Source: Panagrolaimus kolymaensis | Taxonomy: Eukaryota; Nematoda; Chromadorea; Rhabditida; Panagrolaimidae | Reading direction: 5' to 3' | Assembly (NCBI GenBank): GCA_028622995.1 | Contig: JAJQJQ010000012.1 | Coordinates: 4,030,001 to 4,094,000 of the forward strand | DNA: 64,000 nucleotides | In this document: piece by piece, positions 35,021-46,352 of the stretch | Position numbering within the stretch: the stretch's first letter is position 1 | How the letters are laid out: each line of letters starts with the position of its first letter | Notes under the pieces: generated by a model | Seen by the model: only the letters and a program-made list of their open reading frames with translations | What the model was told of the DNA's origin: nothing | The model's database searches: none | Program-made: the position numbers and the translations under genes

Positions 35021-37735
35021 TTAAAAATCATTTTCAAACAACATTTCATAATAATTAAGCTTTCCTTGAATTGTGCTTGTAAGTTCTTGGAAAAGTTCGT
35101 TAGTTAAAGCACTTTTTTGATGAGTTAAAAGATTTCGATGAATATTTTGAACTTTGTTTTTAGGAATATCGTTGTTTTTTGCATAACGAATGAAATCGAA
35201 ATAAAATGATGTCATTGATGCAGGAGAAAGTTGAAAATTAGTTGTCATTGTCAAAGCTTGGACAATTTTATCCATTGCTGATTGGGAATAATCAATTCGA
35301 GTGATGGCAAGTTCATTGTGGTTAATAAAAATTATAGGCGTTTTGATGGTTAAAATATTGGGAAGTTTGAAACCATTGGAACACGTGTATCCAGCTATAA
35401 AACATGGCAATCAATAAAAATAATGGGAATTGGAAAAAAATACTTACGTGCTGACCAAAACATTTTCATTTCATTATTTAATCCTTGAGTAAAAATAGGT
35501 AAAGGCCAAAAATTTGAGCGAGAATATTTGGGATATTTGGGAATTTCTTGAGTAATCAAATAAATTCCATTTTCATAATCAACATTTAATAAAGGATAAT
35601 TTTTTTGTTTTAACCATGGTTCCAAATATTCCATCACAATAAATGGTTCGCCGCACCAATTTTTTAAATTTGATTTATCGACAACACTTTGCAACGATGC
35701 AATTAAATCCGTGTATTTTGCGTTTGCAAATTGATGTTTAGAAATATAATGTTGCAATCCCTCTTGAAAGAGTTCAGGTGATAAGACCGCAACAAGTTGC
35801 CGAATAATCGAGCCGCCTTTTTCATATGTGATATCTAAAAGTTAGTTTATTTTTATGAAAACGAAAAAAAGTAGATAAAAGGTAAGTTTACGATCAAAGA
35901 ATCCATTTTCAGTTATAACTGGATGAGGGCTTGAATAGTCATCATCAAATAAAACTCTTAAAATTACTTGTAAAGCATCGAGATAATTCTGGAAATTTTA
36001 ACTATGTAGTCTTAATTATTTTACTAAAGGGTATAAAAAGGGGTTTCAAAATCGTATAAATTTTTTCATTTATGACTAAATTTTTCGCATGTTTGTAGTT
36101 TCTGTTTTAAAGCTTACAATAAATTCTTTTTCTTCGGGATAAGCTAAAGCTCTAGCAGCATTTTCAAAATAATCCGCAAACCCTTCGTGAAGCCAAATAT
36201 CTCCCCACCATTCATTTGTAACAATATTTCCAAACCATTGATGTGACACTTCATGACATATTATTCTTGTAATAGCATACCACTGATCTTGCTTAACTGT
36301 CTTCTCATTCTCATAAACTCTTTCGGGATATAGCAAAAAATATTGATCATAAATAATGAGGCCAAAATTTTCCATTGCACCATTTCTTTTAGGAATTGCC
36401 AAATGATCTTAAAATTTGCATTTAAAATAAATATCTTTAATCTTTTTTTAAATTAAAAAAAGAGAAAAAAAAGCTACTTGCACAATGGAAACAAAAATTG
36501 TTTCAAAAATGAAAGCACTATAAATTTTCTTGTTTCTTATTCACAATGATTAAGCAGCTCTTACCAATTTTCTTTAAATTTAAAGGAAATTTAGTGTATT
36601 TAGTTAAAGCATTTGTACATTTTATTGCACCTTCAAGAGCAACTTCAAGTTTATATTCATCCGTTTTAAATGACCAAATTCGAGTCTGAATTTTATATTT
36701 TTTTTATAAATAAACTATTCAGCGCGATCTTACTAATATTCCATCATCAGTTAAACCTTCAATTGAAATCAAATCTCCAATTGCAAAAGCAACTAAATAA
36801 GTAGACATTAATGGACTTTTATCAAAAGTTACACTTTCATATCCATTTCTAAAAATAACTTTATAGCTTCAATGAAGACGAAAAAAGCGCTTTAGTTTAC
36901 CCAACATCGACAGTGGAAATATTGAATCCATTTGAGAGGGCAATCCAACTTTTGGGTTTTATAATTTCCATTTGAAAAACTGCTTTGTATCCGGGTTCAT
37001 CAAAACATGGGAAAACAGCTCTCGCTCCTGTTGTTTCAAATTGAGTTACATAAACCACATCATCTTTTTTAGTTTCATAATTATAAGAAAAAGATTTATA
37101 AAATCCATAATCAGAATTAACTCTAATTTTACCAGAATATCGCATTGTAAGTTTTAACATTTCATTTTGACTCAATCCTCGTTCCATTTTCATTATAATA
37201 ATTTCTTGTTCTCGAATTTCTTTGAATTCAATAACTTTTATTGACATTCCATTCCATATAGGGGAAAGATCAAAATTTTCAAAACTTTCAAATGAAAGTT
37301 CGTTAGCATTCAAAATAATCGTGGAAGTGGACTTCAAAACAAGAAAATAGATTGTTATTTCTCCATCGAAAGTTTGATCCTTGCCTAAAAATAAAAATAT
37401 GTACATAGAATAAATTGCAAAACATGTATGAGTGAGTCGAAGAAGGAGGTCTTACTATGATTGTAAGTAACATCAGGAGCTTCAAAATATGGATGAATTT
37501 TAATTTTATAATGAAATGGTTTCAAATCCCCCGGTAATCTTTTAACATTATTTTTCATTGAAATATCAGATTTTTCAAAAACTTTGTTTCTAATCAAAGT
37601 TTTTTTGGAGCTTATGGGTATCAAGTGATTTCGAAAATCTTCTTTTTTATCTGGAGGAAACTTGATAGAATAAACCAAGTTTACGGTAAATACTACCATT
37701 AAGACAAATAAGAGCACATGAGAGAGGCCTTCCAT
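35021..37735 (-). CDS. M1-family zinc aminopeptidase
   Basis: Eight exons (37735-37456, 37384-36901, 36848-36734, 36685-36565, 36407-36118, 35988-35892, 35834-35448, 35394-35021) give 715 aa with consistent phases. M1 enzymes remove N-terminal amino acids from peptides. The substrate-binding GAMEN loop is at 343-347, and zinc site HEVSH (385-389) with the third ligand Glu408 in WLHEGF follows at the normal spacing. The catalytic-tyrosine region is ITYEKGGSII. The start at 37735 gives a hydrophobic leader (MEGLSHVLLFVLMVVFTVNL), so the protein is secreted or a type II membrane protein. Family members are often near 900 aa; this one ends soon after the beta-sandwich region and lacks most of the helical ERAP1-C domain. 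A TTG-led longer frame upstream was not used. Confidence 0.92.
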
Positions 37736-38314
37736 TTTTTGGCTTCTCAATTTTATTTTGTGAAGAAAATGCTTTTTTTAAAGCATACATTTATAATATT
37801 CCTTCAATGCATCATCGGTTCATCATTTTTTTGTTATTACAAAAAAACGACGATGATTTGCTTTGGTTTTAAACATAATGCTTACGTATTTGAACCAAAT
37901 CGTTTGGAGCCTCAGAAGATTCATAAAACACATGTAATTTTTGTTATTCATGTTTTTTTAAGAATAATTTTTTTTTAAAGAAGTAAGTTTGGTTCTTCTT
38001 TATCTTATTTGGTTATAGTGGTATGCCATAAGCTGTCGCTTACTTACATTTTTTCTTATAAAGAAAAGAAAACGAAGAGTTTTTTGTGCATTCAACTTTC
38101 ACCACCAAAGTCCGACTCGAAATCATCGCGCAATTTTATAAAAGCAAAAATAGCCAAAGAATAGTATTTTGCAATATACATTTTTTAAAGGGTATCAAAG
38201 CATCCAAATGCATAGTTTTTGCTTTCGCTTTTAGCATTTCTTTCCCCGGCTTTTTTCATCTTTCATCGATTTTTTTTCAACCCTGCAAATTTGTAATTAA
38301 TCTATTCTCAAAAG
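37736..38314. other. Divergent upstream region
   Basis: Shared 5' flank of the aminopeptidase (minus) and the Hsp70-like locus (plus). No exon was seen. Promoter elements cannot be picked out with confidence in DNA this AT-rich. Confidence 0.55.
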
Positions 38315-39012
38315 ATGCCCAAAATGGGCGCAAAATCTTCAAAAAATGCTAAAGTTTCAAATGAAAAAACTTTTGCTTTTGTTACAATTCCGATTCCAAA
38401 CAAAAATGTTCTTGAAGTATGGAATTTTATTGATGCTCAATGTTCAAAAACTAAATTTGACGGTGAAAATTTGTTAAATGATGTGTCCGATTATTTATTG
38501 AAGATCAAAGGCAGCAATAATCTCGACGGAATTATTTTTGATTTATATGAAAATAATGATTCAAAATTTGTTTCAAAGCTTAGAAAGGATTTCAAAGAAT
38601 TTTGTCAAAAAGAAAACTTTAAATTTCGATTTTTCAATCGCGAAGTTCTTTTCAATATTATGTTACTTATGAATTCGAAAATTAATTTCAAGCTTGGTTC
38701 TTTGATTGTTTTAACGTATATTTACAAAGAAGAATTTGCCATGAGTGAAATCAAAGTTGGAAAGCAATTTAATGTTGTTAAAAAGCATGAATTTCGCAAT
38801 GACGACACTGATCAAATGTTTATGGAACTTGCCCTACTTATCGGATTACGTAATCCAAAAGCGCTTATCATGGGTTCATCAATAAATACTTCAGCAGTGG
38901 AAGAATTTAAAAAATTATTTCCTTCGAAATTGTTGGTGTTTGTCCAAGAAAATTTTGAAGAATGCTTCGTAAAATCTTCAACAAATTTATTCAATGAATT
39001 ATTGAATGTTAA

Positions 39013-39550
39013 AGGGAGTGTCCCAAACGATGAGAAAACCCTTACAGCGGGTGTTCCTAGCCCGAAAGTTTTTCTTCACTGTCTCAAAGTCTTACAAAGT
39101 TTTACAAAGTTTTTTCAAAAGCTTATGAAATTTTCTCAAAATGCTACAAAAAGCTACAAAAAATTGTAGCACTTTGTAAGCTTTTGAGACAATGAAACTT
39201 TCGGGCTAAGAACACCCGTCGTAGTAAAATTATTCTCATCGTTTGGGACCAGGGGTGAGCGGAAGTGGCTTTTCCTTAAACGGAAGGAACCGGAAACGGA
39301 ACCGAGGAAGTTCGGCGGAAGCGGAAACGGAAACGGAAATTGAAAATGCCCGGAATTCCGCGGAAACGGAAACGGAACGGAAATTTTGTATTAGAATTTT
39401 CTTTTTTTAAGCTTACGCGGAAGCGGAAACGGAAGCGGAAATTTAAATTTTTTTTTTACGGAAACGGAAACGGAAGTAAAAAAACCACGGAATTCCACGG
39501 AAACGGAAATGGAAGCGGAATTCCGCTCACCCCTGTTTGGGACACTCCCT
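39013..39550. mobile_element. TTAA-flanked MITE inside a coding exon
   Basis: TTAA occurs at 39009-39012 and 39551-39554, and the terminal inverted repeat is AGGGAGTGTCCCAAACGATG. Arms extend inward imperfectly for about 80 bp (GCGGGTGTTC.TAGCCCGAAAG on the left matches CTTTCGGGCTA.GAACACCCG on the right). Without the nested element it is 244 bp. Removing it with one TTAA restores the host reading frame without a codon lost or gained (GTT AAA GAC TCG), as expected for piggyBac-type precise insertion. Confidence 0.9.
39250..39535. mobile_element. hAT-type element nested in the MITE, CGGAAA-rich
   Basis: Ends are CAGGGGTGAGCGGAA and its reverse complement, flanked by the 8-bp duplication TTTGGGAC (39242-39249 and 39536-39543). 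Both the CAGGGGTG terminus and the 8-bp duplication are characteristic of hAT elements. The 286-bp interior is built from GGAAACGGAAACGGAA-type repeats and is strongly purine-rich on the plus strand. No transposase is encoded. Confidence 0.9.
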
Positions 39551-40548
39551 TTAAAGACTCGCGCTGGAATTTGATTCATGAACGTTATAACTTTTTTGAA
39601 ATTACTGCTGTTTATAAAAATGGTAAAAGTTCACGTATTATTGATACTATTAAAGAAATAAAAGAAACTTGCCCTTATCAAAAAATTGTTGAACTTCCCG
39701 TTGGTGTTATTAGTTTGAATGTTAAACAACTTGAATATTCTGAATGCTATGGTTATCATATCGAATATCTTAACGAAAAAGATGAAATTATTATCGATGT
39801 TGAAGAAGATGGATATATCCATTTTAATTTTCCTTTACGCTTGAGTTCTTATGGTAAAATAATGAAAACTTGCATTGAATTGGGTGAAAGTATTTCTAAG
39901 AAAACTTCTTCGAAAGATCCTTTTATGGCTTTCAGCAGCAAAAATATTGTATTATTTGTTTATGAAAATGGAAAATATAGCCCATTGTTAATTGACCGTA
40001 AGATTTTTACTTTTGGACCTCCAATAAAAAAACTTTCAAAAACACATTTATTCTAAGAGTGATATTTTTCAGAAAAAATGATTACCATGGATTGTATTAG
40101 TTTCTTTCAAGATAAACCCGTTATTGGAGTTGAAGCGAAAGAAATGAAAGAAACAAATCCATCCTTTGTTGTTTATGGTAAATTTTTTCTTTGAAACCCT
40201 GCGAAAATTTTTTTTTTATTTTTCCAGATTTGCTCGAAATTATGTCAATGGATCCAAAAGATGTTCAACAAAAAAGAAGAATGGGGCTTCAAAATAATTC
40301 ATACTCAAGACGCTGACAAACCCTTGCTATTACAATTCGAAACCTTTAATGGAACTCGAAAAGCAACTCCATCATTTTTAATTGCAGTGATTCTTAAAAA
40401 GTTGACAAAAGCATACAAAGACAAAGTTGGAGAGAAATTGACTGAAATTTTAATTTTGAATGGCCGCGATAACAAAAAAATTAATGACCAAATTAAAAAA
40501 GCTTTTGATTTGTTAAATATTAAATGCAAAATTTTTGGATGCAAATGA

Positions 40549-41414
40549 AAAAGTTATTAAATTTTTGTATTTATATGAATAAAATAAAATATTATTGGTA
40601 AGCAAAATAAATGAAAAGATCGATTTTGAAGTTTTTAACCTTTTTTTCTTGGTTTTATTATAATTCATTTTTACATACAAACAAAGAAATCAGCTTTTAA
40701 TAAATATTTGGATGCTAGTTCAATTTTTTTTATAATTATTTATTGCTTCAAAGAAAAATTAACGTGAATATAGTATACATAACAATAAGAAACATATGTT
40801 TTAAGGATTATTAATTTATACAATATAATAAGTTTAAAGAAAAATGACAGTAATTACGATAGAATAATATTTAAAAAACAGGAATCACAAAAAAAGTTAG
40901 TGATCAAATTTCACCACGAGCCTTGTCGATACTCCTGAACTTCTTCTCTGAAAGAAAAAAACCTCTTTAAAAAAGAACGTCATTTGCAGTGCCAAAATAA
41001 AAAAAGTAAACAAAATTTCAAAAACTAACATAGCAGATATTAATTTTGCACATTTATGTTTTTTAGAAGCTTTCAGAACGACGCTCTTGCCACGCTGTGC
41101 TGTAAATACACACCTTTGTCGGATGAACTATAAAAAATTAATTCAGCGAAGAAGTTGGACAGCTTAGAAAAAAAAATAGATAAAGAAATTAAAGCAAAGT
41201 GAAAAAAAAATAAAGCTCAAGATTTATTAGCAAACAAAAAATTATATTGTAAAGTTAATGTTTAAAGAAGTAAATCAAAGTCAATAATTAATAAAGCAAC
41301 AATAAATCAACCCGCAAAAAAAAAGGAAAGATTTATATTAGTTAGTTAAAGCTTTAAAAGTAAAAGAGTAAGAAATTATAAAAGCCGTTTAAAAAATTGA
41401 TATAAATAAATGAA
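40549..41414. other. Intergenic, no gene seen
   Basis: AT-rich 3' flanks of converging loci, with an AATAAA shortly after 40548. The minus-strand membrane-protein transcript may extend into it. No other feature was supported. Confidence 0.55.
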
Positions 41415-42780
41415 TTACTTGTCTTTTCTCATAAAGACAATAACGGCATCAATAATGAATAAAACGGCAGCAAGGAAATAGAATGCCTAAAAAAAATGTC
41501 ATATCAGGTGCATAAGGTATTTTTTGGGTTAAAAGAAAAAATCTTACAGCCGCAGCAGCCCATCCTTTAACAACAAATCCTGTTTCACAGCCGGGAATTC
41601 CAGCGCAACCACTAAATGTTCCGCCACCAATTTGTCGAATAAATAATGGCATATGATCGAAGCCTGTAGCATACCAAGTTTCAAATCCGCCAAATATTAA
41701 AAAGGCAATTATGCATAATACAAGGACGATTATTTGCTAAAAATTTAGCTTTTCTTTATGACCATATTTGAATGTTAGAACTTACAGTAAAAGTTAAACT
41801 TTTTCCATTACCAAAATACACACAACTAAATATCAAAGGTGGAATAACAAAAATAACAGATAAAATTATAATTGCAAGCTGACCCCAAACACTGAAATTG
41901 AAAAGCGTTGAATGTGTTAGTAGCGGATTTGCTGGAAAGCTTACTTTTGTCCTCGAAGTTGAAAGTGCAAAGCACTATTCCAGCGATCAATATTCATGGG
42001 AAATAGAGTGTTTGATGGAGGACAAATTTCTCGACTTGTTTGTTGTCCATTTATTTCACGCCAAAAACAAACTCCTGGAGCAGTCATAACAAGAATCATT
42101 GCAATAATTACGAGTATCTAAAAATGCAAATTTTTACTTCCATTTTACTATAGTTAAAGCTTTATGGAAATATTTTAGATTGAAAGAATGTGTTTAAAAT
42201 CCACGCTTAAAAACGAATCAATGAATGGAAACTTACAAGAATAAAAAGACGTAAACCCAATGAAATTCCATTTAAAAATCTTGATGATGCCATATTATTT
42301 GAATTTCTTGGAGGTAGTTGAGGTGATAGGCCTTCTCGAATGGTAACGTGTCGGGGACTTGGTAAATTTGTTATAGGAACAGAGGTAGCTTCAAGAGGTC
42401 GATTACGACGTTGATAATAATTTATTGGAGGAGATTCTTCTTCGCGTTCAAACCTTTCTGGCGGCGGTGGAAGATATACTTCTCGTTGGTGTTTACCGTT
42501 GTTGTTGTTATTGCTGCCACTTGTATTACCTCGGGTGCTATAATTTGGAGGAGAATATACTTCGTTATTGGTATTCACAGAATCACCACTATTATTAACT
42601 ATTATCGAACGAAAATATGCACTTCGCTCTTCTTCTTTACGCCTTGGAGAAGTTTGATTTCGTCGAGTTTCTTCAAAATGAAATGAATTGTCGTTTCTTC
42701 GATCAAGCACGACAGCGGTTTCAAGTGAACTTTCACGAAATTTTTCTTCTTCAATTGGACGACGCAGTTTTGCTTTTTTT
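41415..42780 (-). CDS. Four-pass membrane protein with long N-terminal tail
   Basis: Exons approximately 42780-42237, then 42117-41945, 41891-41786, 41736-41548 and 41486-41415. The cytosolic N-terminus is disordered (Asn run, PPPPERFEREEESPP, PRHVTIREG). Four hydrophobic spans follow: LFILILVIIAMILVM, LAIIILSVIFVIPPLIF, QIIVLVLCIIAFLIF and AAAAFYFLAAVLFII. The second outer loop has paired cysteines (CAGIPGCETGF). The short C-tail is VFMRKDK. The shape is MARVEL/claudin-like but lacks the claudin GLW..C..C signature, so the family is left open. The exact start is unresolved: no ATG occurs in the first exon before a TGA at about 42801, so an upstream first exon is likely. Splice phases of the other joins agree. 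Confidence 0.8.
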
Positions 42781-42800
42781 TCACCGTTTATAGGACGAAT

Positions 42801-45353
42801 TCACACAAACAACAATTTGTATGTGTGTGGGACGTCCAACGAAGCGTTCAACAATATAATGGATGTTTTAGAAGAATGAAAAAAAGAAAGGCAGGTAGGG
42901 AGATGAATAATAATAGAAGCTGGCAGGTGGGTGAAAAAACCTTCAAAAAATGCCAGTAGCTCTAAAAAAGAAAGAAGGTCTCTATCATAAAAAAAATAAG
43001 CTGTCTCGCCTCTGGCAAAAAAAAAATAATAAAGATAAAACAAACTTTTTCAGAATGGGATAAAAAAAAATAGAGATGGATATAGATGAAAGCCTTTGTG
43101 GGAAGGAAAATGGGACAATTGAACTTTGTTAAATTTGTTTCAAAGCTTCAATAGTTTCGGCTTGGCTTCTCTCAATGGTCAGTTAGTAGTTACTTCTGGA
43201 GCAAAGCCAAAAAAATAAAACGATTCAACTGAAAAAAAGAAAAAATGAATGTCATTGTTTGGGATTTCAAGAAAAAAAGCAACAATTAAAAAATATCAAA
43301 AAAACGCGTGAAAATGTTTGTTTGCAAAAGTTTTGAAAGAAAAAAAAACACGCAAAAAAGTAATAACAAATAAAGTAAAAAACCATGCTTCATCAAAGCC
43401 TTTTCGCTGAATTGCATTTGTATGAAAAATTTATGATACGTTTGATAAAATTAAAATTTTGAATTGAAAAAAAAACGTTTGGGCTGTTGACTTTTTGATT
43501 CATCTTCGAGAGCTTCAGATGTATGAGTCAAAAAAAGTAAAATTTGACAGCAGAAAAATATCAAATTCAAATTAAAAGGTTTATTTGTAAATTTTAAAAA
43601 CTTAGAAGCCGACTAACAATCATCTATCACTAAAGTCATAGAAAATTTATTTTAAAACCCGAAAAGCAAAAAAAAGTTAACACGTTTTTTTGTGAATTAA
43701 ACAAACTCCAATCTTTTTTAAAAATAACCTTTTATAGTATTTTAACAATAGGATAATAAAGGTTAATGAAATTTTAAAGCTTATTTTAAACTTTATGTAA
43801 CAAAACATTTCCCAAAAATAATTTTAACTAAACAATGCCACAAAAGGGTCGCAGCCACCACCAACCCACAAAGCTCCAACCTCCAAGCAATGAGAACAAA
43901 ACATTCAAGTGAAGACTCTTTTTACAAACAAACAAAAATACAGGTAAAAACCATGTATGTATGAATTGTTCGAGAATGTTGTTGGTGTTGGGTATACAAG
44001 TTTACAAAATAAAAAAAGAGAAAACAAAAAAAAACCAACAGCCACTTGCGGATGATGATGAGATCACACATGAAAAACGAGTATTTTTTTCTCCCAAATC
44101 GGTTGATTGAGTTATTACGTATTTTTTATTTTTTATTATTTTCTGTTGGTTGCTTGGTTGCCGTTGTTGTTGTTGTCACAGTCAAATCAACCGGATGTTT
44201 GAGTCGATTATATTTTTTTCCTTTGAAATAAAAGTTTTATTTTTATTTTTTTCATTGCATAGTTTTTTGATGCGATTGTTCTTCTGCGGGAGAAAGAGAT
44301 GAGCGCCTAAAAAAGGGGATTTTCATTGTGAATGGAGGTTACGCTTCAATGATGTAAAATCCCTCACTCTTCATCTTCTCTTTCTTTTTTTGATCAACAA
44401 AAAATAATAATATGAAAGTATCAAAAATATATGTTATTACAAAATAATATCATCGAGAAGAGAAAAAAAGTAAAACTTGATTTTTTACATTTTGCCCAAA
44501 AATGAAGAAAGATTTGAAGTTTCAAGCTGCTTATTTCAACGTTGACGTGTTTCAAATAAAAACAAGAAATACTATTTTCCAAGTAACAAAGAGTGGTGAT
44601 TTGAAACTGGAAATTTGGTTTAATCCTAAATCCAAAAATATTAAAATGTAACAAAAAAAACAAGATTGAATGAATCGTTGAAACATAATCGTAGCAAAAT
44701 TTACAAAATTAAAAAAGAGTAATAATACTACAGTATTTATTGTTGCTCAAGGATTATCAATAAAAGCAATATCCATCTTGCAGTTTCTATTTACCCACCG
44801 TTTTCATTGCTGAACTTCCATATCGTGCAACTTTTGAAAAATAACAATGGAAACTAATCTTCCAAAAACTCATTTTAGCTACACAGACATAACTTGGACA
44901 ATATTAAAAAAAAAAGTCGGAAAAATGAAGATGGCAAAAAAAATTTTAGCCGTCGTAAAAAAGCATCAACATTTTTTTGCAAAAGTTTCAAGTCTAACAA
45001 CAAAATTTAATAAAAGCCATTTTTTGCAAATGCAATCCATAATATTCTTTCATAAAACTTTCTTTCGAGAATTTTTTTATTTAAAAGCAAAAAATTGGTA
45101 CAAATAAAATTTATAATGCTAGTAAAAATGAGAGAATCCCTTCATACAAAATAATCAAAAAGGTTCAATGTAAATGGAAAAATATAGTAAACAAATTTTT
45201 CAAGCTTGATAGTTTTGGATATTGCAATTTGCAAAAAGTAATAAATAAAACTCAATATTTACGGGAGAAATATGCCATATTACAAAAAAAGCTTTTGATA
45301 ATAAATAATTTGGTGCAAAATATAATTGATAGGAATGTGTTGCCTCATTCGAT
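42801..45353. other. Intergenic and probable 5' region of the membrane-protein gene
   Basis: About 2.5 kb of AT-rich DNA. It may hold the missing first exon of the four-pass protein. A stop-free frame of 86 codons at 44847-45107 (METNLPKTHFSY, Lys-rich) has an ATG but no recognisable domain or splice context and is not called a gene. Confidence 0.5.
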
Positions 45354-45885
45354 TCATTCAAGAGTTTGAAGAGACATTAATTGTTTGAGAACTTTATTTT
45401 GTGATGTTTCACGTATTTCACCGGCTAAAAACATTTCATCCACGACGGTATAAACCTGAAAAATAAGATTTATTAAAAGCAGATTTTAAGCATTCGAAAA
45501 ACTTGCCTTATAAAAATTAAAAACTAAATCAAGTTCGCAAACATTATGGAAATATTCATTTAAAACTTCAACGAAATTATGTATGGCTTCAAGATAGTAA
45601 AGGTTGTTATCCATAATATCAACGCAAATACAAAAATATAATCCTGCATAGCGACGATAAACAATTTTAAAGTTGCGGAACTAAAAATGGGACTACCTTA
45701 ACTTTACAAGTTAAAAAATAGTAAAGCCAAACCTCAACAAAATTAGTATGTTTTGCATCTCGAACGGTTACAACAGCATGAACTTCTTCAATCAGCTTTT
45801 GTTTTTCATCATCATCAAAATGCATATACCATTTAGCTAATCGAGTTTTACCAGCTCTATTTTGAATTAATATGAATCGAATCAT
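45354..45885 (-). CDS. aps-2: AP-2 clathrin adaptor sigma subunit
   Basis: Three exons (45885-45733, 45680-45507, 45455-45354) encode 142 aa, the usual length. Sequence is near-invariant with animal AP-2 sigma: [20 protein letters not shown], the start used, then [33 protein letters not shown] and LDLVFNFYK. The last exon encodes [19 protein letters not shown]. The protein is the small chain of the plasma-membrane AP-2 complex, binding dileucine cargo signals and supporting clathrin-mediated endocytosis. The second intron begins AAG|GCAAGT, a GC-AG intron; protein conservation across this junction leaves no alternative donor. The symbol follows the nematode name for this orthologue. Confidence 0.97.
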
Positions 45886-46352
45886 AGCTAATGATGGGTT
45901 AGAAGTATTGAATAAATTATACAAAAAATAAAAAGAATGGAAGTTATGAATCAATTTTTATTTATTGATAATGGATAACAAAAAAAACTCCAAGTCAGTT
46001 AAAGAAAAAATTCAATAAAGTTGACTATGTTTTTCGCGTTGAGATAATGGACGATAGCTTTTTGCTCGGGCGATGTTTTCAAAGTTGTTGAGAAAAAAGA
46101 CTTTGATTTTGTTATTCTTTCAATAGGTTTTGCAAATAAATTGTATTTTTTTTTATTGATAAGGAAGGTCTCTAGCAATAACAGGTTGATATTCAGCTCC
46201 AGTGTTATTTTTGTCGTTACTATGAGCTTAAACTTTTCTCCTTCTGCACTTTGTTGTTTTGGCTTTAGATTGAATCGTTAGAGTTTATTTCCACATCGTT
46301 CATATCATCTCCTATTTTACACATAAACACAAAATTATAATCAAAAAGCAAT
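45886..46352. other. Intergenic, no gene seen
   Basis: 5' flank of AP-2 sigma and 3' flank of the BTB gene, both minus strand. AT-rich; nothing else supported. Confidence 0.55.

Larger units (their letters stand above)
38315..40548 (+). pseudogene. Broken, permuted Hsp70-like locus
   Basis: Coding pieces 38315-39012, 39555-39997, 40073-40177 and 40228-40548. The first part resembles the second half of an Hsp70 nucleotide-binding domain (FDGENLLNDVSDYLLKI; PKALIMGSSINTSAVEEFKK). After the insertion a region with IDVEEDGYIHFNF recalls a substrate-binding domain. The last exons resemble the first half of the nucleotide-binding domain (PVIGVEAKEM, NPSFVVYD, DPKDVQQ, then KATPSFLIAVILKKLTKAY). 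So the order is reversed relative to Hsp70. Lesions: a 538-bp transposon in exon 1 and an extra A in a six-A run at 40270-40275, which shifts frame. The phosphate-loop N-terminus is missing. Similarity is distant and judged by eye. It may be two neighbouring remnants or one permuted gene. Confidence 0.5.

Noticed and set aside
39340..39550. Basic Arg/Lys-rich frame (MPGIPRKRKRNGN) leading into the Hsp70-like downstream exon
   Set aside because: It is the purine-repeat transposon translated in frame by chance.
44847..45107. 86-codon Lys/Phe-rich ATG frame on the plus strand
   Set aside because: No domain, no splice signals, and composition typical of AT-rich non-coding DNA here.
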